From Candidatus Rokuibacteriota bacterium (lineage in GTDB: Bacteria > Methylomirabilota > Methylomirabilia > Rokubacteriales > CSP1-6): 22,291 bases of DNA. Shown here piece after piece: positions 7,295 to 14,719 of this stretch. The position numbers were made by a program, and so were the translations under genes. The notes beneath the pieces are model-generated. The model ran no database searches, had not been told where the DNA came from, and saw only the letters and a program-made list of their open reading frames with translations. Position 1 is the first letter of the stretch; every line of letters begins with the position of its first letter. Location: positions 1 to 22,291 of the forward strand of contig QHRS01000030.1 of assembly GCA_003221435.1 (NCBI GenBank). Direction: 5' to 3'.

Positions 7295-8440
7295 ATGGGA
7301 AATCACTTTCGCATCGCACCCCTGGCTTTGGTTCTGGCGCTCGTCACGGGAGCGACTCCGCGCGGTGCGCGCGCGGACGAACCGGCCAAGCATTACGTCT
7401 GTCGCCCGTGCGGCCTGCCGTGCGACGCAACCGTGTTCGACAAGCCCGGCGTGTGCCCGAAGTGCGGGATGGCACTCGTCGATCAGGCGTCCGTCGTTGC
7501 GCGCACGGACCGCACGAGTGTCGGGATCCTGGTCTTCGACGGCGTGGAGATCATCGACTACACGGGGCCTTGGGAAGTATTCGGGAGCGCCGATTTCCGG
7601 GTCTATACCGTCGCCGCTAGCAAGGATCCGATCACGACCGCGATGGGAATGAATGTCGTGCCGAACTACAGCTTCGCCGACGCGCCGCAGCCCGACATCC
7701 TCGTGGTTCCGGGTGGCGGCGTGCGGGCCGCTCGCAGCGATGCCGGGACGCTGAACTGGGTGAGGGGCGCGAACCAGAAGACGAAGATCACGATGTCCGT
7801 GTGCAACGGAGCCTTCATCCTCGCGAGCGCAGGCCTGCTCGACGGTCTCGCCGCCACCACGACCGCCAAGAACATCCCTGCGATGCGGTCCGAGTTTCCG
7901 AAGGTCAAGGTGGTCGACGACCAGCGCTGGGTTGACAACGGGCGCATCGTCACGGCGGCCGGGCTCTCGGCCGGCATCGACGGTGCGCTGCATGTCGTCG
8001 AGCGGCTACGGGGCCGCGGCACTGCGCAGAACGTTGCTCTGAGCGAAGAGCACGACTGGCAGACGCATTCCCAGTACGCCCGGGCGGTGCTCGCCGATCT
8101 CCTGATTCCCGAGATCCGCGAGGAGGATCTGGCGGCCAGCGGCGACTGGGAAATCGTGAGCACCGAAGGCGGGCGGGAGCGCTGGGACGTTGCGTTCCGC
8201 GGACCCTCCAAGCTTCGGGCTCGCGACTTGTACGACAAGCTGTGCGACGTGCTCACAACCCGTGGCCGCTGGAACAGGGTCGAGGCTGCGAGCGGAGTCT
8301 CGCCTGCGCCGCAACTCGGCCACTGGGAGATCCACGGCCGCGACGGCCAGAAATGGACCGGGACCATGTCCGTCGCCGACGACACGGAAGGAGCCAATCG
8401 CTACGTGGTGGCGATCCACGTCGCGCGAGCCGGCCCTTGA
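7295..8440 (+). CDS. Exported DJ-1/PfpI protein with N-terminal heavy-metal-binding (HMBD-like) domain and extra C-terminal domain
   Basis: The start is ATG 7295, four bases after GGAGGA. The 381-residue product begins with a signal peptide (hydrophobic residues 6-20, probable cleavage after ARA at 27). Residues 33-64 form a cysteine-rich module with Cys36, Cys39, Cys43, Cys54 and Cys57 (H-Y-V-C-R-P-C-G-L-P-C, then C-P-K-C-G-M), resembling the heavy-metal-binding domain found beside metal efflux proteins. Residues 73-270 are a DJ-1/PfpI domain with Cys170 in M-S-V-C-N-G-A-F and A-A-G-L-S-A-G-I-D-G, as in GlxA-like proteins but with no HTH. The last ~100 residues (about 280-381) are an alpha/beta region that I do not recognise. 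The role may be periplasmic metal or aldehyde sensing or detoxification; this is inference. It lies 166 bases after the GlxA-type regulator. Confidence 0.88.
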   Translation: MGNHFRIAPLALVLALVTGATPRGARADEPAKHYVCRPCGLPCDATVFDKPGVCPKCGMALVDQASVVARTDRTSVGILVFDGVEIIDYTGPWEVFGSADFRVYTVAASKDPITTAMGMNVVPNYSFADAPQPDILVVPGGGVRAARSDAGTLNWVRGANQKTKITMSVCNGAFILASAGLLDGLAATTTAKNIPAMRSEFPKVKVVDDQRWVDNGRIVTAAGLSAGIDGALHVVERLRGRGTAQNVALSEEHDWQTHSQYARAVLADLLIPEIREEDLAASGDWEIVSTEGGRERWDVAFRGPSKLRARDLYDKLCDVLTTRGRWNRVEAASGVSPAPQLGHWEIHGRDGQKWTGTMSVADDTEGANRYVVAIHVARAGP

Positions 8441-8443
8441 GCA

Positions 8444-8475
8444 TTGACGCGGGGCGCTCTTTCCTCTGCTAGTGT
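8444..8475 (+). promoter_or_regulatory. Possible promoter ahead of the small membrane protein
   Basis: TTGACG at 8444-8449 is followed by TGCTAGTGT at 8467-8475, an extended-type -10 (TAGTGT at 8470). The spacing is 20 bases to TAGTGT, or 18 if GCTAGT is used, so it is somewhat long. It lies directly after the stop of the DJ-1 gene and about 75 bases before the next start. Confidence 0.35.
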
Positions 8476-8551
8476 TCGCGCAGGGCTGGGCGGAGATCGC
8501 TCGAATGGTTTTGCGCGGCCTGAGCGCTGACTCCTTTGGGAGGTGAGACTC

Positions 8552-8734
8552 GTGAAGGCGTATGTCGTGACGACGGGAGCTATCTTCGGCCTGCTGGTTA
8601 CGGTCCATGTTTGGCGGGCGTTCGCAGAGGGACCGCGCATCGCCACGGACCCCTGGTTCATCTTGATCACAGCGCTCGCCGCTGGTTTCTGTTTCTGGGC
8701 ATGGCGCGTGCTGAGGAAGATGCGGACTTCATAG
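8552..8734 (+). CDS. Small two-helix membrane protein
   Basis: This 60-residue protein has two hydrophobic segments (about residues 3-20 and 38-54) linked by A-F-A-E-G-P-R-I-A-T-D-P-W, and a basic C-terminus (RVLRKMRTS). GTG 8552 is preferred over the in-frame GTG at 8543 because GGGAGG at 8538-8543 then lies 8 bases upstream. I do not recognise a named family, but the clean ribosome binding site and membrane pattern make it credible. It sits between the exported DJ-1 gene and the thioredoxin-reductase-like fusion on the same strand. Confidence 0.7.
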   Translation: MKAYVVTTGAIFGLLVTVHVWRAFAEGPRIATDPWFILITALAAGFCFWAWRVLRKMRTS

Positions 8735-8831
8735 CCGGGATGCGTGGTGGCTCGAAGACCGATCTGCTCAAGATGTGGCGGACTTTGAAGGTTTCGATCA
8801 CGGAGTACCAGCATGGGAAAGGGGGGTTAAG

Positions 8832-10511
8832 GTGTCCACGTCGATCGACTCGCTCAGTTCTGGTCAGCGGACTCCCGACGCCACGTTGTTTCCCCTGCTC
8901 ACGTCGGAGCAGTTGAGCCGGATCGCCGCTCATGGCCGCCGCCGTTCCGTAATGCAGAACGAGGTACTCCTCGAGGTGGGAGGGCAAGGTTCCCGAATCT
9001 TTGTCGTGACGGCGGGCCAATTGGAAGCGGTCCGCCCCGGCCTCCGGCAGCCCGATTTCATCGCAATCCTCGGTCCGGGGCAGTTCACGGGCGAGGTGAG
9101 CACCCTTTCCGGGCGCCCGGGCTTCGTTCGCGTCCGCGCCTTGGTGGCCGGCGAAGTGGTCGAGATCGATCGCGAGCATCTGCTCGCGATCGTTCAGGAC
9201 GATGCCGACCTGAGCGATGTCCTGATGCGCGCGTTCGTGCTCCGCAGGGCCGCCCTGATTGCACGTGGGCTGGGTGACGCCGTGATCCTGGGGTCCTCGC
9301 ATTGCGCGGGGACATTGCGGATCCGGGAGTTCCTGATCCGGAACAACCATCCGTTCTCGGAAGTCGACCTCGACCAGGAGGCGGAAATTCAGGACCTGCT
9401 CGACCGCTTCCAGGTCTCCACCGCAGACATCCCGGTCGTGATCTTCCGTGGACGGGTCGTGCTCCGAAATCCGACGAACCGGCAGATCGCGGACTGTCTC
9501 GGGTTCAACGAGTCGATCGACCTGGTCAAGTCACGCGACCTCGTGATCGTCGGAGCCGGACCTTCCGGACTCGCAGCCGCGGTCTACGCGGCCTCCGAAG
9601 GTCTCGATGTTCTGGTGGTCGAGGCCAGCGCACCCGGTGGCCAGGCCGGCTCGAGCTCGAGGATCGAGAACTACCTGGGGTTCCCCATGGGGATCTCGGG
9701 GCACGACCTCGCCGCAAACGCGCACGCGCAGGCGCAGAAGTTTGGTGCGGAGTTGATGGTGGCAAGCGTCGCGGCACGGCTCGCGTGCGCCGCTCGGCCC
9801 TATTCCATCGAGATGGGCGACCGAGCGCGGGTGCCGGGCCGCGCCGTCATCATTGCCACAGGCGCCAGATACCGAACTCTGGACATCGACGACGCAGGCC
9901 GGTTCGATGGCTCGGGCATCTACTACAGCGCCACGCCGATGGAGGCCCAGCTCTGCCGCGACGAGGAGGTGCTCGTTGTCGGGGGCGGCAATTCCGCCGG
10001 GCAAGCGGCGGTGTTCCTCGCGCAAAGCGCTCGCCGCGTGCACATGCTGGTCCGCTCGAACGGTCTCGCGGACACGATGTCCCGATACTTGATCCGACGG
10101 ATCGAGGAGCATCCCGCCATTGAGTTGCGACTCGGCACCCGGGTCGTTGGGATCGAAGGCAATGGCCACCTGGAGAGGGTGACGTGGCGGGAGATGAGCT
10201 CCGGTAGAACCGACACTCACGGCATCCGCCATCTGTTCGTCATGGCCGGCGCGATCCCGAACACCCAATGGCTGGAGGGGTGCGTGACACTCGATGCCAA
10301 AGGGTTCGTGAAGACGGGCCCCGACCTGACCCCGGAGGAACTGTCCGCGGCGCGGTGGCCGCTCCACCGCTCACCGTGGGTGCTGGAGACGAGCCTCCCG
10401 GGCGTGTTCGCCACCGGCGACGTGCGCAGCGGCAGTCTCAAGCGCGTGGCATCGGCTGTGGGAGAGGGCTCGATGGCCGTGGCCATGGTCCACCGCGTGC
10501 TGCACGAGTAG
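8832..10511 (+). CDS. Cyclic-nucleotide-binding / glutaredoxin-like / thioredoxin-reductase-like FAD oxidoreductase
   Basis: From GTG 8832 (G-rich stretch about 6 bases upstream) the protein is 559 residues; a GTG at 8775 is an alternative start. Domain 1 (about 18-130) is a cyclic-nucleotide-binding fold with Q-F-T-G-E-V-S-T-L-S-G-R-P. Domain 2 (about 150-225) looks like a thioredoxin/glutaredoxin fold, but its CxxC position reads S-S-H-C (155-158), with cis-Pro in D-I-P-V-V-I-F. Domain 3 (about 235-559) is thioredoxin-reductase-like: FAD motif G-A-G-P-S-G (241-246), P-G-G-Q-A (268-272), NAD(P)H motif G-G-G-N-S-A-G (384-390) and C-terminal F-A-T-G-D-V-R. The redox CATC motif of true thioredoxin reductases is replaced by S-A-T-P (366-369). 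It is therefore likely a flavin oxidoreductase with an unknown acceptor, perhaps allosterically gated. The gene is convergent with the HTH gene 40 bases downstream. Confidence 0.92.
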   Translation: MSTSIDSLSSGQRTPDATLFPLLTSEQLSRIAAHGRRRSVMQNEVLLEVGGQGSRIFVVTAGQLEAVRPGLRQPDFIAILGPGQFTGEVSTLSGRPGFVRVRALVAGEVVEIDREHLLAIVQDDADLSDVLMRAFVLRRAALIARGLGDAVILGSSHCAGTLRIREFLIRNNHPFSEVDLDQEAEIQDLLDRFQVSTADIPVVIFRGRVVLRNPTNRQIADCLGFNESIDLVKSRDLVIVGAGPSGLAAAVYAASEGLDVLVVEASAPGGQAGSSSRIENYLGFPMGISGHDLAANAHAQAQKFGAELMVASVAARLACAARPYSIEMGDRARVPGRAVIIATGARYRTLDIDDAGRFDGSGIYYSATPMEAQLCRDEEVLVVGGGNSAGQAAVFLAQSARRVHMLVRSNGLADTMSRYLIRRIEEHPAIELRLGTRVVGIEGNGHLERVTWREMSSGRTDTHGIRHLFVMAGAIPNTQWLEGCVTLDAKGFVKTGPDLTPEELSAARWPLHRSPWVLETSLPGVFATGDVRSGSLKRVASAVGEGSMAVAMVHRVLHE

Positions 10512-10551
10512 GTCCCACCGCCCACAGGGGCGCCTCGCCCGCGGCCCGACG

Positions 10552-10869
10552 TTATCCACGGCGACGCCATGGCCGCTGCAGCTCGTATTCGGGCACCGCG
10601 GTCGCGTGCGCGCGCTCCGCGCGCAGTAGCCCTCGTCGCTGCAGATGGGCGACGGCTCGCTGCACAGCCCGCCTCGAGAGCCCCGTCTCCTCGGCCAGCC
10701 ACTGGAGGCTCCCTGCCACACGCCGGCGGCGGTCCCCGGCGACGTGGTGCCAGAGGCACAGGTAGACCAGGAATGCCGACGGCCGGCGGTCGTGCCCCGT
10801 CAGATCACGCATCAGCGTTTCGAGCACGTAGGCATCCAATCGAGTCGCGCGCTTCATGACTATAGACAT
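10552..10869 (-). CDS. Small winged-helix/HTH DNA-binding protein
   Basis: The 105-residue basic protein contains S-L-Q-W-L-A-E-E-T-G-L-S-R-R-A-V-Q-R-A-V (about residues 53-72) followed by H-L-Q-R-R-G-L-L-R-A-E-R, a typical helix-turn-helix plus wing. The N-terminal part has A-F-L-V-Y-L-C-L-W-H-H-V, the first helix of this kind of domain. ATG 10869 gives the full length; an in-frame ATG at 10857 (MKRATRL) is an equally good start, and no strong ribosome binding site decides between them. The gene is convergent with the FAD oxidoreductase and divergent from the VOC gene at 10975, which it might regulate. Exact family and target are unknown. Confidence 0.78.
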   Translation of the reverse strand: MSIVMKRATRLDAYVLETLMRDLTGHDRRPSAFLVYLCLWHHVAGDRRRRVAGSLQWLAEETGLSRRAVQRAVAHLQRRGLLRAERAHATAVPEYELQRPWRRRG

Positions 10870-10974
10870 TAGTGCTGCAGCATTCGATGCGCCAGCAAGA
10901 TTCCCCTGGACGCGGCCCGCACGTCGCAGCGAATATCGATGCTCACACGTCGTCCACCGTCACGAGGAGGATGC

Positions 10975-11367
10975 ATGACCGCCACCCAGACAGAGTGCCC
11001 CATCCGCCAGGTGAAGTTCGTGAGCATTCCATCGCGCGACCAGCCCCGCGCGCTGGCTTTCTGGACCGAAAAGATCGGCCTGCGCATCCTCACCGACAGT
11101 CCGTTCGGTGACGGCCAGCGCTGGATCGAGCTTCAGATCCCCGGCGCGGAGACCGGTATCGTCCTGTTCACGCCCAAGGGCCACGAGGATCGCGTCGGGA
11201 CGTTCTTCAACGGCTCCTTCGAGGTCGCGGACGTCGAGAAAGCATACGCCGAGCTCAAGGCGCGCGGCGTCGAGTTCACGAGCCCGCCCGAGAAGCAGCC
11301 GTGGGGTACCTTCGCCGTCTTCCGCGACCCGGACGGCAATCAGTTCGTCTTGTCCGGACGCAGCTAA
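10975..11367 (+). CDS. VOC (glyoxalase-like) family protein
   Basis: The 130-residue product has two beta-alpha-beta-beta-beta repeats of the VOC fold: Q-V-K-F-V-S-I-P-S-R-D then A-L-A-F-W-T-E-K-I-G-L-R-I in the first half, and F-E-V-A-D-V-E-K-A-Y-A-E-L-K-A-R-G-V then F-R-D-P-D-G-N-Q-F-V-L in the second. The ATG at 10975 follows GAGGAGG by 4 bases, which fixes the start over an upstream in-frame start at 10939. Proteins of this type include glyoxalase I relatives and antibiotic-binding proteins; the usual N-terminal metal-binding His is not obvious (F-V-S-I), so catalysis is uncertain. It is divergent from the small HTH gene. Confidence 0.92.
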   Translation: MTATQTECPIRQVKFVSIPSRDQPRALAFWTEKIGLRILTDSPFGDGQRWIELQIPGAETGIVLFTPKGHEDRVGTFFNGSFEVADVEKAYAELKARGVEFTSPPEKQPWGTFAVFRDPDGNQFVLSGRS

Positions 11368-11446
11368 CTTCAAGCACCGGTCCAGTTATCAGAACGCAAA
11401 TTCGGCCCACGGCCACTCGTGAATCGGCCGCGTCGTCGATTTGCGC

Positions 11447-11506
11447 TTGACTGAGCTGCCAGCCTCTCCCATGTTCGCTACAGAGGACATGCTTGAAGCT
11501 GGCAGC
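11447..11506 (+). promoter_or_regulatory. Possible promoter and inverted repeat ahead of the PAS-phosphatase gene
   Basis: TTGACT at 11447-11452 is a good -35 match, with CATGTT at 11470-11475 as a weak -10 at 17-base spacing. The same stretch carries perfect 9-base inverted arms, GCTGCCAGC at 11455-11463 and GCTGGCAGC at 11498-11506, 34 bases apart. The arms could be paired sites for a regulator or fold the early transcript. Confidence 0.28.
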
Positions 11507-12884
11507 GAGTGCACACACCCCTCGGCCAGCGGACGACCTACCCGACCCGCAGGCAAAGGACTGCCAGCTGCTCCGCGATTGCGAACGGCCTGGGCTCATC
11601 TTCCTCAGCCCTCATTTCGCGTGGCCACCCCCGACCGCTCACGTTTCAGGAGGTTGTCTGACAGAATTTGGGACTCTCTCGAACGACACAATTTCCGATC
11701 TAGGTGTTCATGCCCGCAGCATTCACTCCGTCCTCGAGTGCATCTCGGAAGGCATCGTCGTCGTCAATCGCAAGGGCGAGATCCTCTTATTCAGCCATGT
11801 GGCCCGGCGCATTTTGGGCGCTGGACCCGTCGATGTTCCGCTCGAGGCGTGGACCGCAACGTACGGCCTGTTCCTTCCGGACAGGGTTACTCCGTATCCC
11901 CACAACCGACTCCCGTGGGTTCGCGCCAGCCGCGGCGATTCGGTTCTCGACGCTGAGATCTTTGTCCGAAGCCCCATGCCGTCGGAGGGGACATCGCTCA
12001 TCGTGCAGGCCATGCCATTGAAGGACGACGCTGACGTGCTTCACGGGGGGATCGCAGTACTCCGCGACGTCACCGCCGATCGACGGTCGCTGGACGCCGT
12101 CGAGCGCCTTTCCAATGCCGTGGAGACCGAGCGAGAGACGATCAAGGATCAAAGCACCGAGATGCGCCTTGCAGGGCTTGTGCAGAACAGGCTGTACCCA
12201 CAGCCTCTGCGACGCGAGGGGATCGACATTGCTGGTGCAGCCGCCCCGGCCAAAGAAACGGGCGGCGATTACTACGACTACCTCAGAATGCGCGAGGGCC
12301 GGCTGGGCATTGTCGTGGCGGACGTGAGCGGCCATGGTCTCGGAGCGGCGTTGATCATGGTCGCCACGCGCGCGGCGCTGCGCTCTTGCGCGGACATGCC
12401 CATCGGCCTCGACGGGATCCTGGATCGCGTGAATGCGACGCTCCTGAGCGATCTCGAGTCGGGCCGCTTCGTAACCATGTTCCTCGCGAGCCTCGATACC
12501 CGCACTCTGACTCTGACGTACAGCAACGCGGGGCATCCGTTCGGGTATGTGCTGGATCGCGCGGGAGAGGTCAAGCGCGTGATGGAAAGCACGCGGATTC
12601 CATTGGGCATCATGCCCCATTGGAAAGGTCAGCGCGTGCCGAGCATTCCGCTCGAGCGTGGCGATGTTCTGGTTCTCCTCACCGACGGAATCCTCGAGAG
12701 CGTGGGGGCCGACGGTAATGCCTTTGGAGTCCGGCGTGCGCTTGCGCTCGTCAAGGAGCATCGTCTCGAGCCCGCGCAGCAGATCCTGGATCAGCTCCTG
12801 AAGGGGGTCCACGCTTCAAGGGAGGGCGTGGCTCAGGAGGACGACATGACGGCCGTGATCTGCAAGGTCGAGGACGTCCCCTGA
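11493..12884 (+). CDS. PAS-domain SpoIIE/PP2C-type serine phosphatase (RsbU-like)
   Basis: The longest supported form starts at TTG 11493 and has 463 residues. Residues about 75-195 are a PAS-like sensor (S-V-L-E-C-I-S-E-G-I-V-V-V-N-R-K-G-E-I). A charged helical linker (about 196-228) leads to a SpoIIE-type phosphatase domain (about 240-460) with metal-binding motifs G-G-D-Y-Y-D (257-262), D-V-S-G-H-G (277-282), L-L-T-D-G-I-L-E (395-402) and E-D-D-M-T (449-453), all intact. Such proteins dephosphorylate anti-sigma-factor antagonists in partner-switching stress pathways; no antagonist or anti-sigma gene is visible in the window. The start is uncertain: the first ~55 residues look non-globular, and AGGAGG at 11648-11653 lies 4 bases before an in-frame CTG at 11658, which may be the true start. 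The neighbour upstream is a VOC gene. Confidence 0.9.
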   Translation: MKLAASAHTPRPADDLPDPQAKDCQLLRDCERPGLIFLSPHFAWPPPTAHVSGGCLTEFGTLSNDTISDLGVHARSIHSVLECISEGIVVVNRKGEILLFSHVARRILGAGPVDVPLEAWTATYGLFLPDRVTPYPHNRLPWVRASRGDSVLDAEIFVRSPMPSEGTSLIVQAMPLKDDADVLHGGIAVLRDVTADRRSLDAVERLSNAVETERETIKDQSTEMRLAGLVQNRLYPQPLRREGIDIAGAAAPAKETGGDYYDYLRMREGRLGIVVADVSGHGLGAALIMVATRAALRSCADMPIGLDGILDRVNATLLSDLESGRFVTMFLASLDTRTLTLTYSNAGHPFGYVLDRAGEVKRVMESTRIPLGIMPHWKGQRVPSIPLERGDVLVLLTDGILESVGADGNAFGVRRALALVKEHRLEPAQQILDQLLKGVHASREGVAQEDDMTAVICKVEDVP

Positions 12885-13113
12885 TATGCTCCGCCTGGTA
12901 ACGTCGGATCCTTCGACCTGAGGTCGCTCGATTTGAAGGTTGACCCCAGCGTGACGTGTCCATGATTGCGTCCGGGTATGGTGCGGCTACTTCACGTCCG
13001 GCCTCTGGCGCGGTTTGAGTCTCGATGTGAGGGATGGCTCCCGGTCCCGTTCACCTGAGCGGAAAAATCGGTGGCGATCAAGGAAGCTCCGCCGATAGGC
13101 AAGGGAGAACCAC

Positions 13114-13581
13114 ATGTTGACAGCTCAGGACAACGCCGCCGTCGCTCGCAAGCATTTGGATGCCTTCAATTCCCGCGACATCGAAAAGGGCCTCGCGCTC
13201 GTGACCAATGACGTGAAATGGATGAACATCCCCTTCAACGTCAACTTCACAGGGCACGCTGGCTATCGCGAATTCCACAACAACTGGACGACGGCGATGC
13301 CGGACTGCAAGGTCGAGATCGTGAACGTCGTCGGCAGCGAAGAGTGGACGGTCGTCGAGTTCATAGGCCGCGGCACTCACACCGGGCCGCTGGCTGGGCC
13401 GCAGGGCACGATTCCCGCGACGCAGAAGAAGCTCGACCTGAAGGTCTGCGAGCTTCTCCGGATCAAGGACGGTCGAATCGCCGAGGCGCATGTTTACTTC
13501 GACGCAGCGACCATGTTGCGCCAATTCGGCTTGCTGCCGCAGACCTTGGGGCCGGCTCAGCCGACACCTTCCGCCCGATAG
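13114..13581 (+). CDS. SnoaL-like ester-cyclase/NTF2-fold protein
   Basis: The 155-residue protein shows the SnoaL-like pattern: an N-terminal helix A-R-K-H-L-D-A-F-N-S-R-D, then V-K-W-M-N-I-P, G-H-A-G-Y-R-E-F-H-N-N-W, M-P-D-C-K-V-E-I, R-G-T-H-T-G-P-L, and C-E-L-L-R-I-K-D-G-R-I-A-E-A-H-V-Y-F-D with M-L-R-Q-F-G-L-L-P at the end. These are hallmarks of proteins annotated as ester cyclases, small cone-shaped NTF2-fold proteins whose substrate usually cannot be predicted. GGGAG about 7 bases before the ATG supports the start. It is preceded by 229 bases without a gene and followed by a strong terminator, so it is likely a single-gene transcript. Confidence 0.9.
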   Translation: MLTAQDNAAVARKHLDAFNSRDIEKGLALVTNDVKWMNIPFNVNFTGHAGYREFHNNWTTAMPDCKVEIVNVVGSEEWTVVEFIGRGTHTGPLAGPQGTIPATQKKLDLKVCELLRIKDGRIAEAHVYFDAATMLRQFGLLPQTLGPAQPTPSAR

Positions 13582-13600
13582 ACAGCATTCCACGATACAT

Positions 13601-13640
13601 CCGCCGTGGGGCTCACACGAGACCACGGCGGTTTGTCTTT
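13601..13640 (+). terminator. Intrinsic terminator after the SnoaL-like gene
   Basis: CCGCCGTGG at 13601-13609 pairs perfectly with CCACGGCGG at 13623-13631 around a 13-base loop, and is followed at once by TTTGTCTTT (13632-13640). The 9-bp GC-rich stem plus U-rich tract 20 bases after the stop codon is a textbook rho-independent terminator and is the clearest in the window. Confidence 0.85.
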
Positions 13641-13953
13641 GGCGTCGCTGAAGTCCGGCCCACGGCAGGCCGGTCCCCAAAAAGAGCAGGCTTGCGTCCC
13701 TCGCAGCCCTATGTAGAGATCCCGGTTCACAGTGTGCTCGCCGGCCGGGAGTCGATTGGCCGCCAGAACGGGAGGTCACTGCTCGGGCACGGCGCGTCGA
13801 TGGAACTTCCTGGGCGGCCGGCGCGTAATCGAGGTGCCACGCCGCCGGGCGACTAATGAGCAACCGAGCGAATACACGTGGGCGGGGCGAGCCCAGGCGG
13901 TCGTAAGCTCTCGGGATGCTCGATGACCACCCACATGGGAGGACACCGCGGAG
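13641..13953. other. Intergenic stretch without a recognisable gene
   Basis: After the terminator about 310 bases remain before the first DUF4386 gene. Short open frames exist on both strands but none shows a recognisable domain or good start signals. CCGGCC at 13655-13660 and GGCCGG at 13668-13673 could form a small hairpin without a T tract. The promoter of the DUF4386 genes is expected here, but I cannot point to a convincing -35/-10 pair. Confidence 0.5.
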
Positions 13954-14691
13954 ATGACGTCATCGGGAGGCGGCCACCGCCCGGACATTTCGATGCGGCA
14001 GGCGGCGCTCATTGCCGCGACGTGCCTACTCGTGATGTCCGCCCTATCGCCCGTGGGCTTCTTCTATCTGTTCCCCAGGCTCATCGCGCGCGCCGACATT
14101 CTGCAGACCTCCCAGAACATCCAGGCACACCAGGGATTGTTCTTGGCGGGGATCTTCTGTTACCTCGTCACGTTCATCTGCGACATCCTCGTCGCCTGGG
14201 CGTTGTACGTCTTCCTACGCCCCGCCAGCGCGTCGCTCTCCATGCTCGTCGCCTGGTTCCGGCTGGCATACGCTTCCATGGCCCTGGTCGCGTTGCTGAA
14301 GCTCGTGACCGTGCTGCGCGTGGTCAGGACGTCCGAATACCTCGACGCGTTTGGCCGCAATCTCCAGAACGCTCAGATCCAACTGCTGCTCATTTCGTTC
14401 CGCTATGACTGGGCATTCAGCATGATCGTATTCGGCGTCCATCTGGGGTTCCTTGGCTATCTGGTTTATCGATCGGGCTACGTCCCGAAACTCCTCGCCG
14501 CGCTGCTCGCGATCAATGGCCTGGCCTATCTCATCGACACTCTGCGACCTTACCTGTTCCCGGCGACCGCTCTGCCGTATCTGCCCGTCCTGTTCTTCGG
14601 AGAGCTGATCTTCATGTTGTGGCTCTTCTTCTGGGGATCGAAGATTCAGGATCCGGTCGCAGATGTCGTGCCCATCCGAGCGACCCCCTAG
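13954..14691 (+). CDS. DUF4386 family membrane protein (first of two tandem copies)
   Basis: The 245-residue protein has six hydrophobic segments (about residues 14-38, 62-87, 92-120, 152-172, 177-197 and 203-228) with the DUF4386 layout: a first helix ending before a large loop, a central long amphipathic stretch, Y-R-S-G-Y-V-P-K-L-L-A-A-L-L-A-I-N-G-L-A-Y-L-I-D, and a last helix with G-E-L-I-F-M-L-W-L. The ATG at 13954 has GGGAGGA about 10 bases upstream. Function of the family is unknown. The next gene is a divergent paralogue 28 bases downstream, so they are probably one transcript. Confidence 0.88.
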   Translation: MTSSGGGHRPDISMRQAALIAATCLLVMSALSPVGFFYLFPRLIARADILQTSQNIQAHQGLFLAGIFCYLVTFICDILVAWALYVFLRPASASLSMLVAWFRLAYASMALVALLKLVTVLRVVRTSEYLDAFGRNLQNAQIQLLLISFRYDWAFSMIVFGVHLGFLGYLVYRSGYVPKLLAALLAINGLAYLIDTLRPYLFPATALPYLPVLFFGELIFMLWLFFWGSKIQDPVADVVPIRATP

Positions 14692-14719
14692 CCTGCGAGA
14701 GGCATGATTGGAGGACCAC

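Noticed and set aside
11441..11956. Plus-strand frame with an ATG at 11489 near the phosphatase start
   Set aside because: It is out of frame with the PAS-phosphatase and its translation has no domain features.
12885..13113. 229-base gap between the phosphatase and SnoaL-like genes, with a CGACCT-G-AGGTCG near-palindrome (12914-12926) and a TTGACC box (12940-12945)
   Set aside because: No matching -10, no coding pattern and no repeat partner; too weak for a regulatory call.
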